Assembly: GCA_017853245.1 (NCBI GenBank)
Contig: JAFMJY010000015.1
Location: 1-33,506, forward strand
Reading direction: 5' to 3'
Length of the DNA stretch: 33,506 bases
From: Burkholderiales bacterium
GTDB lineage: Bacteria; Pseudomonadota; Gammaproteobacteria; Burkholderiales; Usitatibacteraceae
Shown here piece by piece: positions 14,541 through 22,758 of this stretch. The notes beneath the pieces are model-generated. The model did no database searches. It saw only the letters and a list, made by a program, of their open reading frames with translations, and was not told where the DNA came from. The stretch's first letter is position 1; each line of letters starts with the position of its first letter. The position numbers and the translations under genes were made by a program.

Positions 14541-15722
14541 TCAGAGCGCGAGTGGCCGCCCGAGCCGAAAGCCGGCCAGGGGACCCCGCACGCCCCGGCC
14601 GATGGCAAGCACCTTGAAGGACTCGCCCATGGCGCCCGGCCCGACGAGGCGTTGAATCGCCGCAGTCTCCCGTGCTTGATCGAAGGAATCCGACCGGCGC
14701 CCTATGCGCTCGGCCAGGCCGCACGAGAGCAGGAATTGGGCCTGGGTCGCGAAACCCAGCACCTCGGCCCCCACGCTCGCCGCCGCCTGCGCCATGGCGC
14801 TGAAGTCGACGTGTGCGGTGATGTCCTCCAGGCCCGGCAAATGGAAGGGGTCGTCATGAGGGCGGTGACGGTAATGGCAGCGCAGCGTGCCGAGGCGGCG
14901 CTGCGGGTGGTAGTACTCGGCGGCGGCGTACCCGTAGTCCACCCACAGGGCGAGCCCCTCGGCGAGGCTCTCCGCGATGGACCGCACCAATCCCTCGGCA
15001 CCAGGATTGCATTCCGTCACGTAGTCGCCATCGCCGGGGAGGAGGCCCGCGATCTTCGCCGCGCGCTCGGGATCGGTCACGACGCGCGCCGCCCAGCCGA
15101 ACCCGGCTCGCGTTTCGGTGACGCCCCACTCGATGAGCTCGCCCCCCACCCGCCCGACGCGTTCGCAGGGAACCGTGTCGAGCACCTCGTTGGCAACGAT
15201 GAATCCGCGGTGCGCGTTCGGCACTTGGTCGACCCATTCGAAGCGGTGCAGGAATTCCGGGTGGCGGCGCGCCAGGAGGCTTCGCTGGCGCTCACGCAGG
15301 TCGGGGCTCACCTCGAGCATGCGGTAGCGCCCGGGCCTGCAGCCCGACTCCTCGAGGCTCGCGAACAGTTCGGCGGCGAGGGCGCCAGTGCCCGGCCCCA
15401 GCTCGAGAATGTCTCCGCCTGCGCGCAGGACCTCGGCCGCCTGCACCGCGACGCAGCGCGCAAAGTGCGGCGAGATCTCCGGGGCGGTGACAAAATCGCC
15501 AGCCTCGCCGAACTTGCGAGCCCCCGCGACGTAATAGCCCAGCCCCGGCTCGTAGAGTGCCGATTGCATGTAGCTCGAGAAGGGAATCCAGCCGCCCGAC
15601 GCACGGATGCGTTCGCTCAGGCGTGCTCGGAGCTGCTGGCTGTGGGCCAGCGCATCGGCGGGCGGCGCGGGAAGGTGGGCAGCTTCGGTCACGACAGGAC
15701 GACGCAGCGGCGGAAGCAGCAA
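14541..15722 (-). CDS. SAM-dependent methyltransferase, MidA/NDUFAF7 family
   Basis: Class I methyltransferase of the MidA (COG1565) family, whose mitochondrial member NDUFAF7 methylates an arginine of a complex I subunit during assembly. With the TTG at 15720-15722 as start it has 393 residues. Landmarks: WIPFSSYMQSALYEPGLGYY near residues 45-64 and GDFVTAPEISPHFARCVA, both diagnostic of the family; the SAM-binding motif ILELGPGTGALAAEL; FIVANEVLDTVPCERV; and ALWVDYGY. The start is uncertain: a GTG at 15690-15692 is equally possible, and neither has a clear ribosome site. It is divergent from the pteridine reductase gene and 72 bases before pntAA. The bacterial substrate is not established. 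Confidence 0.88.
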   Translation of the reverse strand: MLLPPLRRPVVTEAAHLPAPPADALAHSQQLRARLSERIRASGGWIPFSSYMQSALYEPGLGYYVAGARKFGEAGDFVTAPEISPHFARCVAVQAAEVLRAGGDILELGPGTGALAAELFASLEESGCRPGRYRMLEVSPDLRERQRSLLARRHPEFLHRFEWVDQVPNAHRGFIVANEVLDTVPCERVGRVGGELIEWGVTETRAGFGWAARVVTDPERAAKIAGLLPGDGDYVTECNPGAEGLVRSIAESLAEGLALWVDYGYAAAEYYHPQRRLGTLRCHYRHRPHDDPFHLPGLEDITAHVDFSAMAQAAASVGAEVLGFATQAQFLLSCGLAERIGRRSDSFDQARETAAIQRLVGPGAMGESFKVLAIGRGVRGPLAGFRLGRPLAL

Positions 15723-15783
15723 CGGATTTCGCTACACTTCCGCCTCTCGAAAAAAACCCCTCGGGGCAGGCGGCGAGTGGCAA

Positions 15784-16536
15784 ATGGACTATAGCACCGG
15801 GGCTCCCGTGGTTCTGGTCACCGGCGGCGCACGGCGCGTTGGCGCCGCGATCGCGCGGGCGGCCCACGCTGAGGGCGCGCGCGTGGTGATCCACTGCAAT
15901 CGCTCCCGGGACAGCGCCGCGGCGCTGGTGTCGGAGCTGAACGCGGCGCGAGCCGGCTCTGCAGCGTGGGTGCAAGGAGAGCTCCTGGACTATGCGCGCC
16001 TCCCCGGCTTGGTGGACTCGGCGGCGGAATGCTTCGGCGGTCACCTCGATGCGCTCGTGAACAACGCATCGGCCTTCTATCCCACACCAATCGGCCAACT
16101 GGACGATCGCCAATGGGAGGAGCTTCTTGGTTCCAACCTCAAAGCCCCTGCCTTCCTCGCGCAGGCGGCAGCACCACGATTGCGCGCGTCCCGCGGCGCA
16201 ATCGTGAATATCGTCGACATTCACGCCGAGCGCCCCCTGGCGGGATACCTCGCCTATACCGTCGCCAAGAGCGGCCTCGCCGGCCTCACCCGTGCGCTCG
16301 CCCTGGAGCTGGCGCCCGAGGTTCGGGTCAACGGCGTGTCGCCGGGCGCCATCCTCTGGCCCGAGGGCGACTCCTTCCCGCCCGCCGAGCGCGAGCGCAT
16401 CACGCGCCAGACACCGCTCGCGCGTGTCGGCAGCCCCGAGGACATCGCCTCCGCCGTTGCCTTCTTTCTGTTCCGCGCGCCTTTCGTCACCGGGCAGATC
16501 CTTGCCGTCGACGGCGGGCGTGAACTTGCCCTGTAG
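15784..16536 (+). CDS. Pteridine reductase (short-chain dehydrogenase family)
   Basis: NADPH-dependent reductase of 250 residues. The cofactor loop reads TGGARRVG (13-20), fitting the TGX3RXG form that marks pteridine/dihydropteridine reductases rather than the TGxxxGxG of most short-chain dehydrogenases. The rest is classical: LVNNASAFYPTPIG, catalytic Y158 and K162 in AYTVAKSGLAGL, and VNGVSPGAILWPEG. It most likely reduces dihydrobiopterin- or dihydromonapterin-type pterins or dihydrofolate. The ATG at 15784 is taken as start; the upstream frame is not protein-like. ttcA follows after 6 bases, so the two are an operon. The exact pterin substrate is not readable from sequence. Confidence 0.88.
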   Translation: MDYSTGAPVVLVTGGARRVGAAIARAAHAEGARVVIHCNRSRDSAAALVSELNAARAGSAAWVQGELLDYARLPGLVDSAAECFGGHLDALVNNASAFYPTPIGQLDDRQWEELLGSNLKAPAFLAQAAAPRLRASRGAIVNIVDIHAERPLAGYLAYTVAKSGLAGLTRALALELAPEVRVNGVSPGAILWPEGDSFPPAERERITRQTPLARVGSPEDIASAVAFFLFRAPFVTGQILAVDGGRELAL

Positions 16537-16542
16537 GACGCC

Positions 16543-17454
16543 ATGAACACCCAGACCCCCGCCCGCGACCCGCGCAAGGCCGACTACGAGGCGATCAAGC
16601 GCCGCAAGCGCATACGCCGTTTGGTCGGCGAGGCGATCGCCGATTTCAAGATGATCGAGGCCGGCGACAAGGTCATGGTCTGCCTCTCCGGCGGCAAGGA
16701 CAGCTACGCCCTTCTCGACGTGCTGCTGCACCTGAAGGCCTCCGCGCCGGTGCCTTTCGACGTGGTCGCCATGAACCTGGACCAGCGTCACCCCGGGTTC
16801 CCGGAGCAGGTGCTGCCGGAATACCTTCGCTCGGTGGGAGTGCCGTTTCACATCGAGGTGCAGGACACGCACTCCGTGGTGAAGCGCGTGATCCCGGAAG
16901 GCAAGACGATGTGCAGCCTCTGCTCGCGGCTTCGGCGGGGCGTGATTTACCGCGTGGCGGGCGAGCTTGGCGCCACCAAGATTGCGCTGGGCCACCACCG
17001 GGACGACATCCTCGAGACCTTCTTCCTGAACCTGTTTCACAACGGCAAGGTCAAGGCCATGCCGCCGAAGCTCCTGTCGGACGACGGCCAGCACGTCCTC
17101 ATCCGGCCACTGGCTTACGTGGAGGAATCCGACCTCGAAGCCTATGCCGTCGACCGGGCCTTCCCGATCATTCCCTGCGACCTGTGCGGGTCGCAGGAGA
17201 ACCTGCAGCGCAAACAGGTCAAGGCGATGCTGAGGGAATGGGAGCGGCGGCACCCCGGCAGACTGATCTCGATCTTCAGCGCGCTGGGGCGCGTGACGCC
17301 TTCGCACCTGCTCGACCGGGGGCTCTTCGACTTTCTCGGCCTGGAGCCGGGCGGCGAGCCACCCGCCGAAACGGACCCGGGCATCGACCCGGTGCCACTG
17401 GACACCCCCGCTGCGGCGACCGTGGTGCCGCTCGCGCCAAAGCCCGCGGTCTAA
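16543..17454 (+). CDS. ttcA: tRNA 2-thiocytidine(32) synthetase TtcA
   Basis: ATP-dependent enzyme that thiolates cytidine 32 of some tRNAs, using a [4Fe-4S] cluster. The protein has 303 residues. The PP-loop SGGKDS lies at residues 49-54 with [20 protein letters not shown] around it. Cluster-ligand cysteines are the CSLC pair C124/C127 and the later CDLC pair C212/C215. [20 protein letters not shown] and IRPLAYVEE are typical of TtcA. The proline/alanine-rich tail after about residue 265 looks disordered. The ATG at 16543 follows the reductase stop by 6 bases. The stop overlaps tail-to-tail by 4 bases with the M48 protease gene on the other strand. Confidence 0.96.
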   Translation: MNTQTPARDPRKADYEAIKRRKRIRRLVGEAIADFKMIEAGDKVMVCLSGGKDSYALLDVLLHLKASAPVPFDVVAMNLDQRHPGFPEQVLPEYLRSVGVPFHIEVQDTHSVVKRVIPEGKTMCSLCSRLRRGVIYRVAGELGATKIALGHHRDDILETFFLNLFHNGKVKAMPPKLLSDDGQHVLIRPLAYVEESDLEAYAVDRAFPIIPCDLCGSQENLQRKQVKAMLREWERRHPGRLISIFSALGRVTPSHLLDRGLFDFLGLEPGGEPPAETDPGIDPVPLDTPAAATVVPLAPKPAV

Positions 17455-18344
17455 CGGGTGTCGCTCGCCGCGCCTCGGAACCTCGCGTCGAGCCTCGGCT
17501 GGGCACCGTAGCGTTCGAGGGCGGCCGAAACCGTCTTCTCAAGCTCGGCGAGGCGTTCCGACGCTGACGGGTGAGTGCTCAGGGTGAGCGAAGCGCCCGC
17601 GTCCTCCGGCTTGAGCTGGGCCAGCATGGACAAGACCGCGACCAGCCCGTTGGGGTCGTAACCCGCGCGGGCCGAGATGATGACGCCCAGCAGGTCTGCC
17701 TCGTGCTCCATGCGCCGGTCCAGCGGGCGAAGGAACAGCCCGTCCCGAACCAGGTCGACTCCCGCGCTCGCCAGCGAAGCCTTGACGTCAACCGCGACGC
17801 CGCCGCGCCGGGAAATCTGCTCCTCGGCGACGATGCGGGTCACGTTGGCCGCCGCGCCCCAGCCCGCAGCGCTCTGGATTGCCGCAAGCTGATGGCGCTG
17901 GAGCACGTGGGCAATCTCGTGCGCGAGCACACCGGCGAGCTCGGATTCGTTCCCGAGCCGTCGCACGAGGCCATGAGAAACGAGCACGGTGCCACCGGGC
18001 ATGGCGAACGCGTTGATCGCATCGTTGTCGATCACGCCGAAAGTCCAGGGAAGTTCCGAGCGCTCGGTTTGGGACGCGAGCCAACGCCCCACGCGGTTCA
18101 CGTAGCGTTGCAGCCGCTCGTCGGGGTGCAAGCGAACCGCGCCCAGAAATCCGGCCGCGATGCCCTCGCCCAGCGAGATCTCCTCCTCGGCCGAATACTC
18201 TCGGTTTGCCTCTCCCGCCTGCCTGCCGATCTCGGCCGCCTTCTTGCCCAGCTCCAGGATCCGCCCCACGTCCCACTGCGCCAGCGCTGGGCGCGCGACG
18301 AGCGCCATGGTGGCCAAGACGGCCAACGCCGCGCGGTGGCTCAC
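17451..18344 (-). CDS. M48-family zinc metalloprotease, exported
   Basis: Periplasmic peptidase of 297 residues related to BepA/LoiP-type M48 proteases. Signal peptide: [23 protein letters not shown]. The zinc motif HEIAH is at residues 142-146 within [17 protein letters not shown], and the third ligand is expected in [10 protein letters not shown]; the preceding [18 protein letters not shown] is the typical M48 segment. There is no TPR region after the protease domain, so it is shorter than BepA. The start is a GTG at 18342-18344 in a GTGA overlap with the upstream SH3 gene, which implies coupled translation. A role in outer-membrane protein quality control is the family expectation, not shown here. 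Confidence 0.92.
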   Translation of the reverse strand: MSHRAALAVLATMALVARPALAQWDVGRILELGKKAAEIGRQAGEANREYSAEEEISLGEGIAAGFLGAVRLHPDERLQRYVNRVGRWLASQTERSELPWTFGVIDNDAINAFAMPGGTVLVSHGLVRRLGNESELAGVLAHEIAHVLQRHQLAAIQSAAGWGAAANVTRIVAEEQISRRGGVAVDVKASLASAGVDLVRDGLFLRPLDRRMEHEADLLGVIISARAGYDPNGLVAVLSMLAQLKPEDAGASLTLSTHPSASERLAELEKTVSAALERYGAQPRLDARFRGAASDTR

Positions 18345-18853
18345 GACTTGCCCCTGCCGGGCACGGGCACCGGAACCGCCATCAGCCCGCCCTCCTGGGC
18401 GAACGCCTCTGCCTCCGCCAGGGGCACGCGATACGACTGAAGTTGCCTGAGCGCCGCCGTGTCTGGCGATGCCGACTGGAACTGGTCTCGGGTCAGCCCG
18501 CGAACGCCCAGGGTGGCCACCTTGGATGTCTCGGGCGACTGGCGGCTGCCCATTCCCAGCATCGAGGTGACGCTCAACGCGGAGCTGGGCGAGCTAGTTT
18601 CCAACACGGCCGCAAATCGCAGGTGGAAGGTCGGAAGCCATCCGCGCTGCTCGCGCGCGTCCACTTGCGACCAGCCCCCCTCGCGGCCGAGCAGCTTGAC
18701 GGGCGTTCGCGCCGGCAGGGTTGCGAGCGGGCTGGATTGCGCAGCCGGGCGCTCGCGAAGCTCGGTGGGCCGGTTGGTAGTCGCCTCCTGGGCGGCGACG
18801 CGAGCGGCCGCCAGCAATACGACGAGGCCGAGAATGACGCGCTGGGGTGTCAT
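18341..18853 (-). CDS. Exported SH3-like domain protein
   Basis: Protein of 170 residues with an N-terminal signal peptide (MTPQRVILGLVVLLAAARVAA). It has a bacterial SH3-like fold near residues 28-78: ELRERPAAQSSPLATLPARTP, then VKLLGREGGWSQVDAREQRG and WLPTFHLRF. The C-terminal half is serine/alanine-rich with LTRDQFQSASPDTAALRQLQSYRV and resembles nothing I can name. The ATG at 18851-18853 was chosen because it opens the signal peptide; the longer frame to 18961 overlaps the mgtE end. It overlaps the M48 protease gene by 4 bases, so the pair is co-expressed and both products should be periplasmic; it may help recruit the protease to its substrate or to cell wall (inference). Confidence 0.82.
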   Translation of the reverse strand: MTPQRVILGLVVLLAAARVAAQEATTNRPTELRERPAAQSSPLATLPARTPVKLLGREGGWSQVDAREQRGWLPTFHLRFAAVLETSSPSSALSVTSMLGMGSRQSPETSKVATLGVRGLTRDQFQSASPDTAALRQLQSYRVPLAEAEAFAQEGGLMAVPVPVPGRGKS

Positions 18854-18908
18854 TGCCGAATGATACGGAAGGCCGAAGCTCGGGCGGAAGAGATAAGCCG
18901 CACGGCCC

Positions 18909-20120
18909 TTACAGCACCAGCAGCGTGGCCAACCCCAACAGCAGGCCCATGCTCGCGACATCCGTCGCGGTGGTCACGATGATGCTCGATGCGGTCGCGG
19001 GATCCGCGCCGAGCCGCTTGAGCGCCAGGGGCACGAGCGCGCCGGACACGCCGCTCACGGCACAGCTGCCAGCCATCGCGAGAAAGACGGCCAGCGCAAG
19101 CGGCAAGGCGTGCGACGACCCCTGCGTCGAGGCGAGCCAATACATCGCGACGCCGCACAGCAGGCCGGTGAGGCTGCCATTGGCGAGCCCGAGGGCGAAC
19201 TCCTTCGACACGAGGCGCTTGCCGGCGCCGGCACGGACGTCACCCAGCGTGATGCCACGCACAGTCACGGCAAGGGCCTGGCACCCGGTGTTGCCGGACT
19301 GTCCGGCGAGTATTGGCAGGAAGGTTGCGAGGATGACCAGCTGGTCGACCGTCCCCTGGAAGAGCGCGACCACGCCGCCTGCCGCGAACGCGGTGAGCAG
19401 GTTGAGCTGAAGCCATGGGTGCCGAAAACGGAACGCACGTACGAGGCTCGTGGCGATTCGCTCCTCGCGCTCGACACCCACCATCGCGCCCGGCTGGGCG
19501 GTGATCTCGAAGGCCTCCACCTCGAAGAGGGCCGCCCCCCGCACGAGCCCGACCAGGACGCCGTTGGCGTCGCAGGCCGGGTACACCGGGTAGTGCCGAT
19601 TGGCCGTGCGCCTCATCGCCTCCGTGAAGGGCAGGTCGGGAGAGAGCGAAAAAACGTCGGTGATCATGACCGCATCCAGTCGCGCTGCCCGGTCTCCGAA
19701 CAGCAGGTCCCGCATGGTGACGACGCCGCGGAGCTTGCCCGCCTCATCGGCGACGTAGCAGTACGTGACCGATGCCTCCTCGAGGATGGCGCGCAACGCT
19801 GCGATGGCTTCGCCGATCGTGAAGTGTGGCGCAAAGCAGGCGCGCACAGGCTCCATCAGCCGGCCGACCGTGCCGGGCGCGAAACGCGCATTCACCGCCC
19901 ACTGCCTGCCCGCGGCCGGTGCGGCGTCCTCGAGCGCGCGCCGGGCTGGCTCGGGCAAGAGGTCGACGACATCCTGCGCTGCCGCCGGGTTCAGCCGCAG
20001 CAGCGCCCTGGCGGCATGCAGGGGCTGTGCGCCTTGCACACGGGCAGCCGCAGCCTCGGGGGTCAGGCCGGAGAGGTCCGGCGCCAATGCCTCACGTTGC
20101 AAGGAAGGGAGATCATGCAT
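18909..20120 (-). CDS. mgtE: MgtE-family magnesium transporter with shortened N-domain
   Basis: Mg2+ channel/transporter of 403 residues, against about 450 in well-studied members. The order is: a short helical N-domain (about residues 15-70, roughly half the usual length); two CBS domains (about 84-210, including YCYVADEAGKLRGVVTMRDLL and YPVYPACDANGVLVGLV); a connecting helix; and a five-helix membrane domain from about residue 240. The pore-domain motifs are PILAGQSGNTGCQALAVTVRG and the ion-site aspartate D387 in TTATDVASMGLLLG. The ATG at 20118-20120 has a GGAAGG ribosome site. A TAGAAT on the minus strand at 20157-20152 is a weak -10 candidate. Loss of part of the N-domain could change Mg2+-dependent gating; the metal specificity is inferred from the family. 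Confidence 0.9.
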   Translation of the reverse strand: MHDLPSLQREALAPDLSGLTPEAAAARVQGAQPLHAARALLRLNPAAAQDVVDLLPEPARRALEDAAPAAGRQWAVNARFAPGTVGRLMEPVRACFAPHFTIGEAIAALRAILEEASVTYCYVADEAGKLRGVVTMRDLLFGDRAARLDAVMITDVFSLSPDLPFTEAMRRTANRHYPVYPACDANGVLVGLVRGAALFEVEAFEITAQPGAMVGVEREERIATSLVRAFRFRHPWLQLNLLTAFAAGGVVALFQGTVDQLVILATFLPILAGQSGNTGCQALAVTVRGITLGDVRAGAGKRLVSKEFALGLANGSLTGLLCGVAMYWLASTQGSSHALPLALAVFLAMAGSCAVSGVSGALVPLALKRLGADPATASSIIVTTATDVASMGLLLGLATLLVL

Positions 20121-20202
20121 GGCCGACGCTCGGGTAGTCGCGACCCGGCCGATTCTAACGGCGCCGCAAGGGCGCGACGACGCCGGGCGCGGGAGTGGGG
20201 CA

Positions 20203-21048
20203 TCAGATGCCCAGGCGCTGCCAAATCGTGCAGACGGGGCCCGCCTGGTTGAGCGTGTAGAAGTGCAAGCCCGGCGCGCCCATGGAAAGCAGGCGATCGC
20301 TCAACTGGGTCACCACGTCGAGGCCAAACGCCTTGATGGAGGCGGTGTCGTCGCCGAAGCTCTCCAGGCGCAAGCGCATCCAGCGCGGGATTTCGGCGCC
20401 GCACGCATCGGAGAAGCGGGCGAGCTGGGAGAAATTGGTGACCGGCATGATGCCCGGGACGACGGGCACGCGAACGCCGAGCGCCTCGATCGACTCGATG
20501 AAGCGCTCGTACGCATCAGCGTTGAAGAAATACTGGGTGATGGCGGAGTTGGCGCCCGCGTCGACTTTTTCCTTGAAATGCGCCAGGTCGTCGCCTGGCC
20601 GCCTCGCCTGGGGATGAAACTCGGGATAGGCCGCAACCTCGATGTGGAACCAATCGCCGGTCTCCTCACGAACGAAGCGCACCAGGTCTGCCGCGTAACG
20701 GAACTCCCCCGCCACGGCCATGCCGGACGGCAGGTCGCCACGCAGGCACACGAGCCTGCGCACGCCAGCGGCCTGATATTGCCTGAGCAAATCGGCGATG
20801 GCAGACCGTCGCGATCCCACGCAGGACAGGTGCGCTGCGGCGACTTGCCCTTCGGACTGGATGTCCAGGATGGTCGCCAGCGTCCCTTCCTGGGTGCTGC
20901 CGCCCGCGCCGAAGGTGCACGACATGAAAGCCGGCTTCAGCTGCGCCAGCTGGCGGCGGGTCTCACGCAGCTTGGCGCGGCCCTCGTCCGTTTTCGGAGG
21001 GAAGAATTCAAAACTGAAAAGGCGGGGGTGTCGGCGCTGCGAATCCAT
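20203..21048 (-). CDS. metF: Methylenetetrahydrofolate reductase
   Basis: FAD enzyme that reduces 5,10-methylenetetrahydrofolate to 5-methyltetrahydrofolate, the methyl donor for methionine synthesis. It has 281 residues, normal for bacterial MetF. The start region FSFEFFPPKTDEGRAKL contains the catalytic glutamate E14; MSCTFGAGGSTQEGTL, VCLRGDLPSG, and ITQYFFNADAYERFIE with VPVVPGIMPVTNFSQL are all family landmarks. The ATG at 21046-21048 follows GGGAGC. It lies 80 bases after ahcY on the same strand with a long hairpin in the gap, and both should be under the SAH riboswitch upstream of ahcY. Confidence 0.97.
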   Translation of the reverse strand: MDSQRRHPRLFSFEFFPPKTDEGRAKLRETRRQLAQLKPAFMSCTFGAGGSTQEGTLATILDIQSEGQVAAAHLSCVGSRRSAIADLLRQYQAAGVRRLVCLRGDLPSGMAVAGEFRYAADLVRFVREETGDWFHIEVAAYPEFHPQARRPGDDLAHFKEKVDAGANSAITQYFFNADAYERFIESIEALGVRVPVVPGIMPVTNFSQLARFSDACGAEIPRWMRLRLESFGDDTASIKAFGLDVVTQLSDRLLSMGAPGLHFYTLNQAGPVCTIWQRLGI

Positions 21049-21078
21049 CGTCAGCTCCCGTGTGCGTCAAAGGAGGGG

Positions 21079-21118
21079 TTGCCGCCCGGCTCCCGCCATC
21101 GCGGTGGCCGGGCGGCAA
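21079..21118 (-). repeat. Long hairpin in the ahcY-metF gap
   Basis: Perfect 11-bp inverted repeat TTGCCGCCCGG (21079-21089) and CCGGGCGGCAA (21108-21118), with an inner CCGC/GCGG stem in the 18-base loop. It occupies half of the 80-base space between the ahcY stop and the metF start. No U-tract follows in the minus-strand RNA, so it is more likely an mRNA-stabilising or partial-stop element that sets the ahcY to metF ratio than a full terminator. Confidence 0.65.
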
Positions 21119-21128
21119 GGGGCCGGCG

Positions 21129-22547
21129 CTAGTAGCGGTACATCTCCGGCTTGTACGGGCCTTCCTTGCGCACGCCGATGTAGCGAGCCTGCGCGTCGGA
21201 GAGCTCCGTGAGCTGGGCGCCCAGCTTCTTCAGCTGCAGTCTCGCCACCTTTTCATCGAGGTGCTTGGGCAGCACGTGCACGCCGATCGGGTAACGCTCC
21301 GGATTGTTGAAGAGCTCGATCTGGGCGATCACCTGGTTGGCGAACGAGGAGCTCATCACGTAGCTCGGATGGCCAGTGGCGCAACCCAGGTTCACCAGCC
21401 GGCCCTCGGCGAGCAGGATGATGCGCTTGCCGTCCGGGAAGATCACGTGGTCCACCTGGGGCTTGATGTTCTCCCACTTGCAGTCCTTGAGGGCCGCCAC
21501 GTCGATCTCGTTGTCGAAGTGCCCGATGTTGCACACGATCGCCTGGTCCTTCATGCGCTTCATGTGCTCGCTGGTGATGACGTGGAAGTTGCCCGTGGCA
21601 GTGACGAAGATGTCGGCCTTGTCAGCGGCGTAGTCCATGGTCACGACACGATAGCCTTCCATCGCCGCCTGCAAGGCACAGATGGGGTCGATCTCGGTGA
21701 CCCAGACCTGGGCCGAGAGCGCGCGCAACGCTTGCGCCGAGCCCTTGCCCACGTCGCCGTAGCCCGCCACCACCGCGACCTTGCCGGCGATCATGACGTC
21801 GGTGGCACGCTTGATGCCATCGACGAGGGACTCGCGGCAGCCGTAGAGGTTGTCGAACTTGCTCTTGGTCACCGAGTCGTTCACGTTGATCGCCGGGAAG
21901 TGCAGCAGCCCGTCCTTGGCCATCTGGTAGAGGCGCTTGACGCCGGTGGTGGTTTCCTCCGTCACGCCCTTCACGCGGGCGAGCCGCGTGGAATACCACT
22001 TGGCGTCTCGCGCCAGGGTGGCCTTGATCGACGCGAACAGGAAAGTCTCTTCCTCGCTGCCCGGGTTCTTGAGGACCGACGGGTCGGTTTCAGCGCGCGT
22101 GCCCAGGTGCAGCAGGAGCGTGGCGTCGCCGCCGTCGTCGAGGATCATGTTCGAGTAGCCACCGTCCGGCCACTCGAAGATGCGATGGGTGTAATCCCAG
22201 TACTCCTCCAGGGACTCGCCCTTCTTCGCAAACACCGCCGTGTCGCCAGCGGCGATGGCGGCGGCCGCGTGATCCTGGGTCGAGTAGATGTTGCAGGAGG
22301 CCCACCTCACCTCGGCGCCCAGCGCCTTGAGGGTCTCGATGAGCACGGCCGTCTGGATCGTCATGTGCAGCGATCCCGTGATGCGGGCCCCGCGCAGCGG
22401 CTGGGTGGCGGCGTACTCGTCCCGGATCGCCATCAGGCCGGGCATTTCGGTTTCGGCAATCGCGATTTCCTTGCGGCCCCAGTCGGCGAGCGCAAGGTCG
22501 GCCACGACGTAGTCGGGGCCGGTCTTCAGCTTGGGTACGGCGTTCAT
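21129..22547 (-). CDS. ahcY: S-adenosylhomocysteine hydrolase (adenosylhomocysteinase)
   Basis: NAD-dependent enzyme that splits S-adenosylhomocysteine into adenosine and homocysteine, removing the inhibitor left by methyltransferases. It has 472 residues, normal for the long bacterial form. Landmarks: [33 protein letters not shown], the substrate segment [20 protein letters not shown], the NAD-binding fingerprint [19 protein letters not shown], and the C-terminal KPEMYRY that reaches the NAD site of the neighbouring subunit. The ATG at 22545-22547 ([10 protein letters not shown]) with AAGGAG upstream was chosen; the frame extends to 22703 but that part is the riboswitch leader. First gene of ahcY-metF. 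Confidence 0.97.
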   Translation of the reverse strand: MNAVPKLKTGPDYVVADLALADWGRKEIAIAETEMPGLMAIRDEYAATQPLRGARITGSLHMTIQTAVLIETLKALGAEVRWASCNIYSTQDHAAAAIAAGDTAVFAKKGESLEEYWDYTHRIFEWPDGGYSNMILDDGGDATLLLHLGTRAETDPSVLKNPGSEEETFLFASIKATLARDAKWYSTRLARVKGVTEETTTGVKRLYQMAKDGLLHFPAINVNDSVTKSKFDNLYGCRESLVDGIKRATDVMIAGKVAVVAGYGDVGKGSAQALRALSAQVWVTEIDPICALQAAMEGYRVVTMDYAADKADIFVTATGNFHVITSEHMKRMKDQAIVCNIGHFDNEIDVAALKDCKWENIKPQVDHVIFPDGKRIILLAEGRLVNLGCATGHPSYVMSSSFANQVIAQIELFNNPERYPIGVHVLPKHLDEKVARLQLKKLGAQLTELSDAQARYIGVRKEGPYKPEMYRY

Positions 22548-22551
22548 GAGC

Positions 22552-22619
22552 GTCACTCCTTGAATGGGTGACACGCCGCGGCAGGAAGATTCGCTCTCGC
22601 TGCCGTGGGCATGCCACGG
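22552..22619 (-). promoter_or_regulatory. ahcY leader: mutually exclusive hairpins and SD hairpin
   Basis: Between the SAH riboswitch and the ahcY ATG the minus-strand RNA can form hairpin A (arms 22619-22614 and 22608-22603, CCGUGG with CCACGG, 5-base loop) or hairpin B (22608-22600 with 22584-22576, CCACGGCAG with CUGCCGCGG, 8 of 9 paired). Both use 22603-22608, so they exclude each other. A third small hairpin (GUCAC/GUGAC arms at 22568-22572 and 22552-22556) holds the AAGGA ribosome site in its loop. The layout suggests an expression switch read out from the riboswitch; unproven, since no folding was computed. Confidence 0.5.
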
Positions 22620-22647
22620 ATCAACGAGCGCAGTTGGGAGGGAATCA

Positions 22648-22716
22648 CCCGAGCCTGGCGGGGAGGCCGGCACAGGCTTGGCTGCGCGGCGCACCCGTTG
22701 CAACGCTCCTCGGGGG
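22648..22716 (-). promoter_or_regulatory. SAH riboswitch upstream of ahcY-metF
   Basis: The minus-strand RNA contains CCCGAGGAGCGUUGCAACGG (22714-22695) and, at the 3' side, CCAGGCUCGGG (22658-22648). These are the two conserved halves of the S-adenosylhomocysteine riboswitch: P1 pairs CCCGAG with CUCGGG, and the GAGGAGCG-UUGCAAC and CCAGGCUCGG cores match the consensus I remember from Ralstonia and other betaproteobacteria. It lies about 100 bases before the ahcY start, exactly the gene it usually controls. Known SAH riboswitches turn expression on when SAH is bound. A candidate -10 (TACCAT) lies just upstream near 22727-22722. Confidence 0.93.
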
Positions 22717-22758
22717 CGCGAATGGTATCACGGCAGCGCGCGGGCCCGCAGTCCCCGC

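Noticed and set aside
15292-17307. Long minus-strand open frame (671 codons) opposite the pteridine reductase and ttcA genes
   Set aside because: It is antisense to two clearly recognised genes, is rich in R, H, G and A with no family motif, and arises from the high third-position GC of the real genes.
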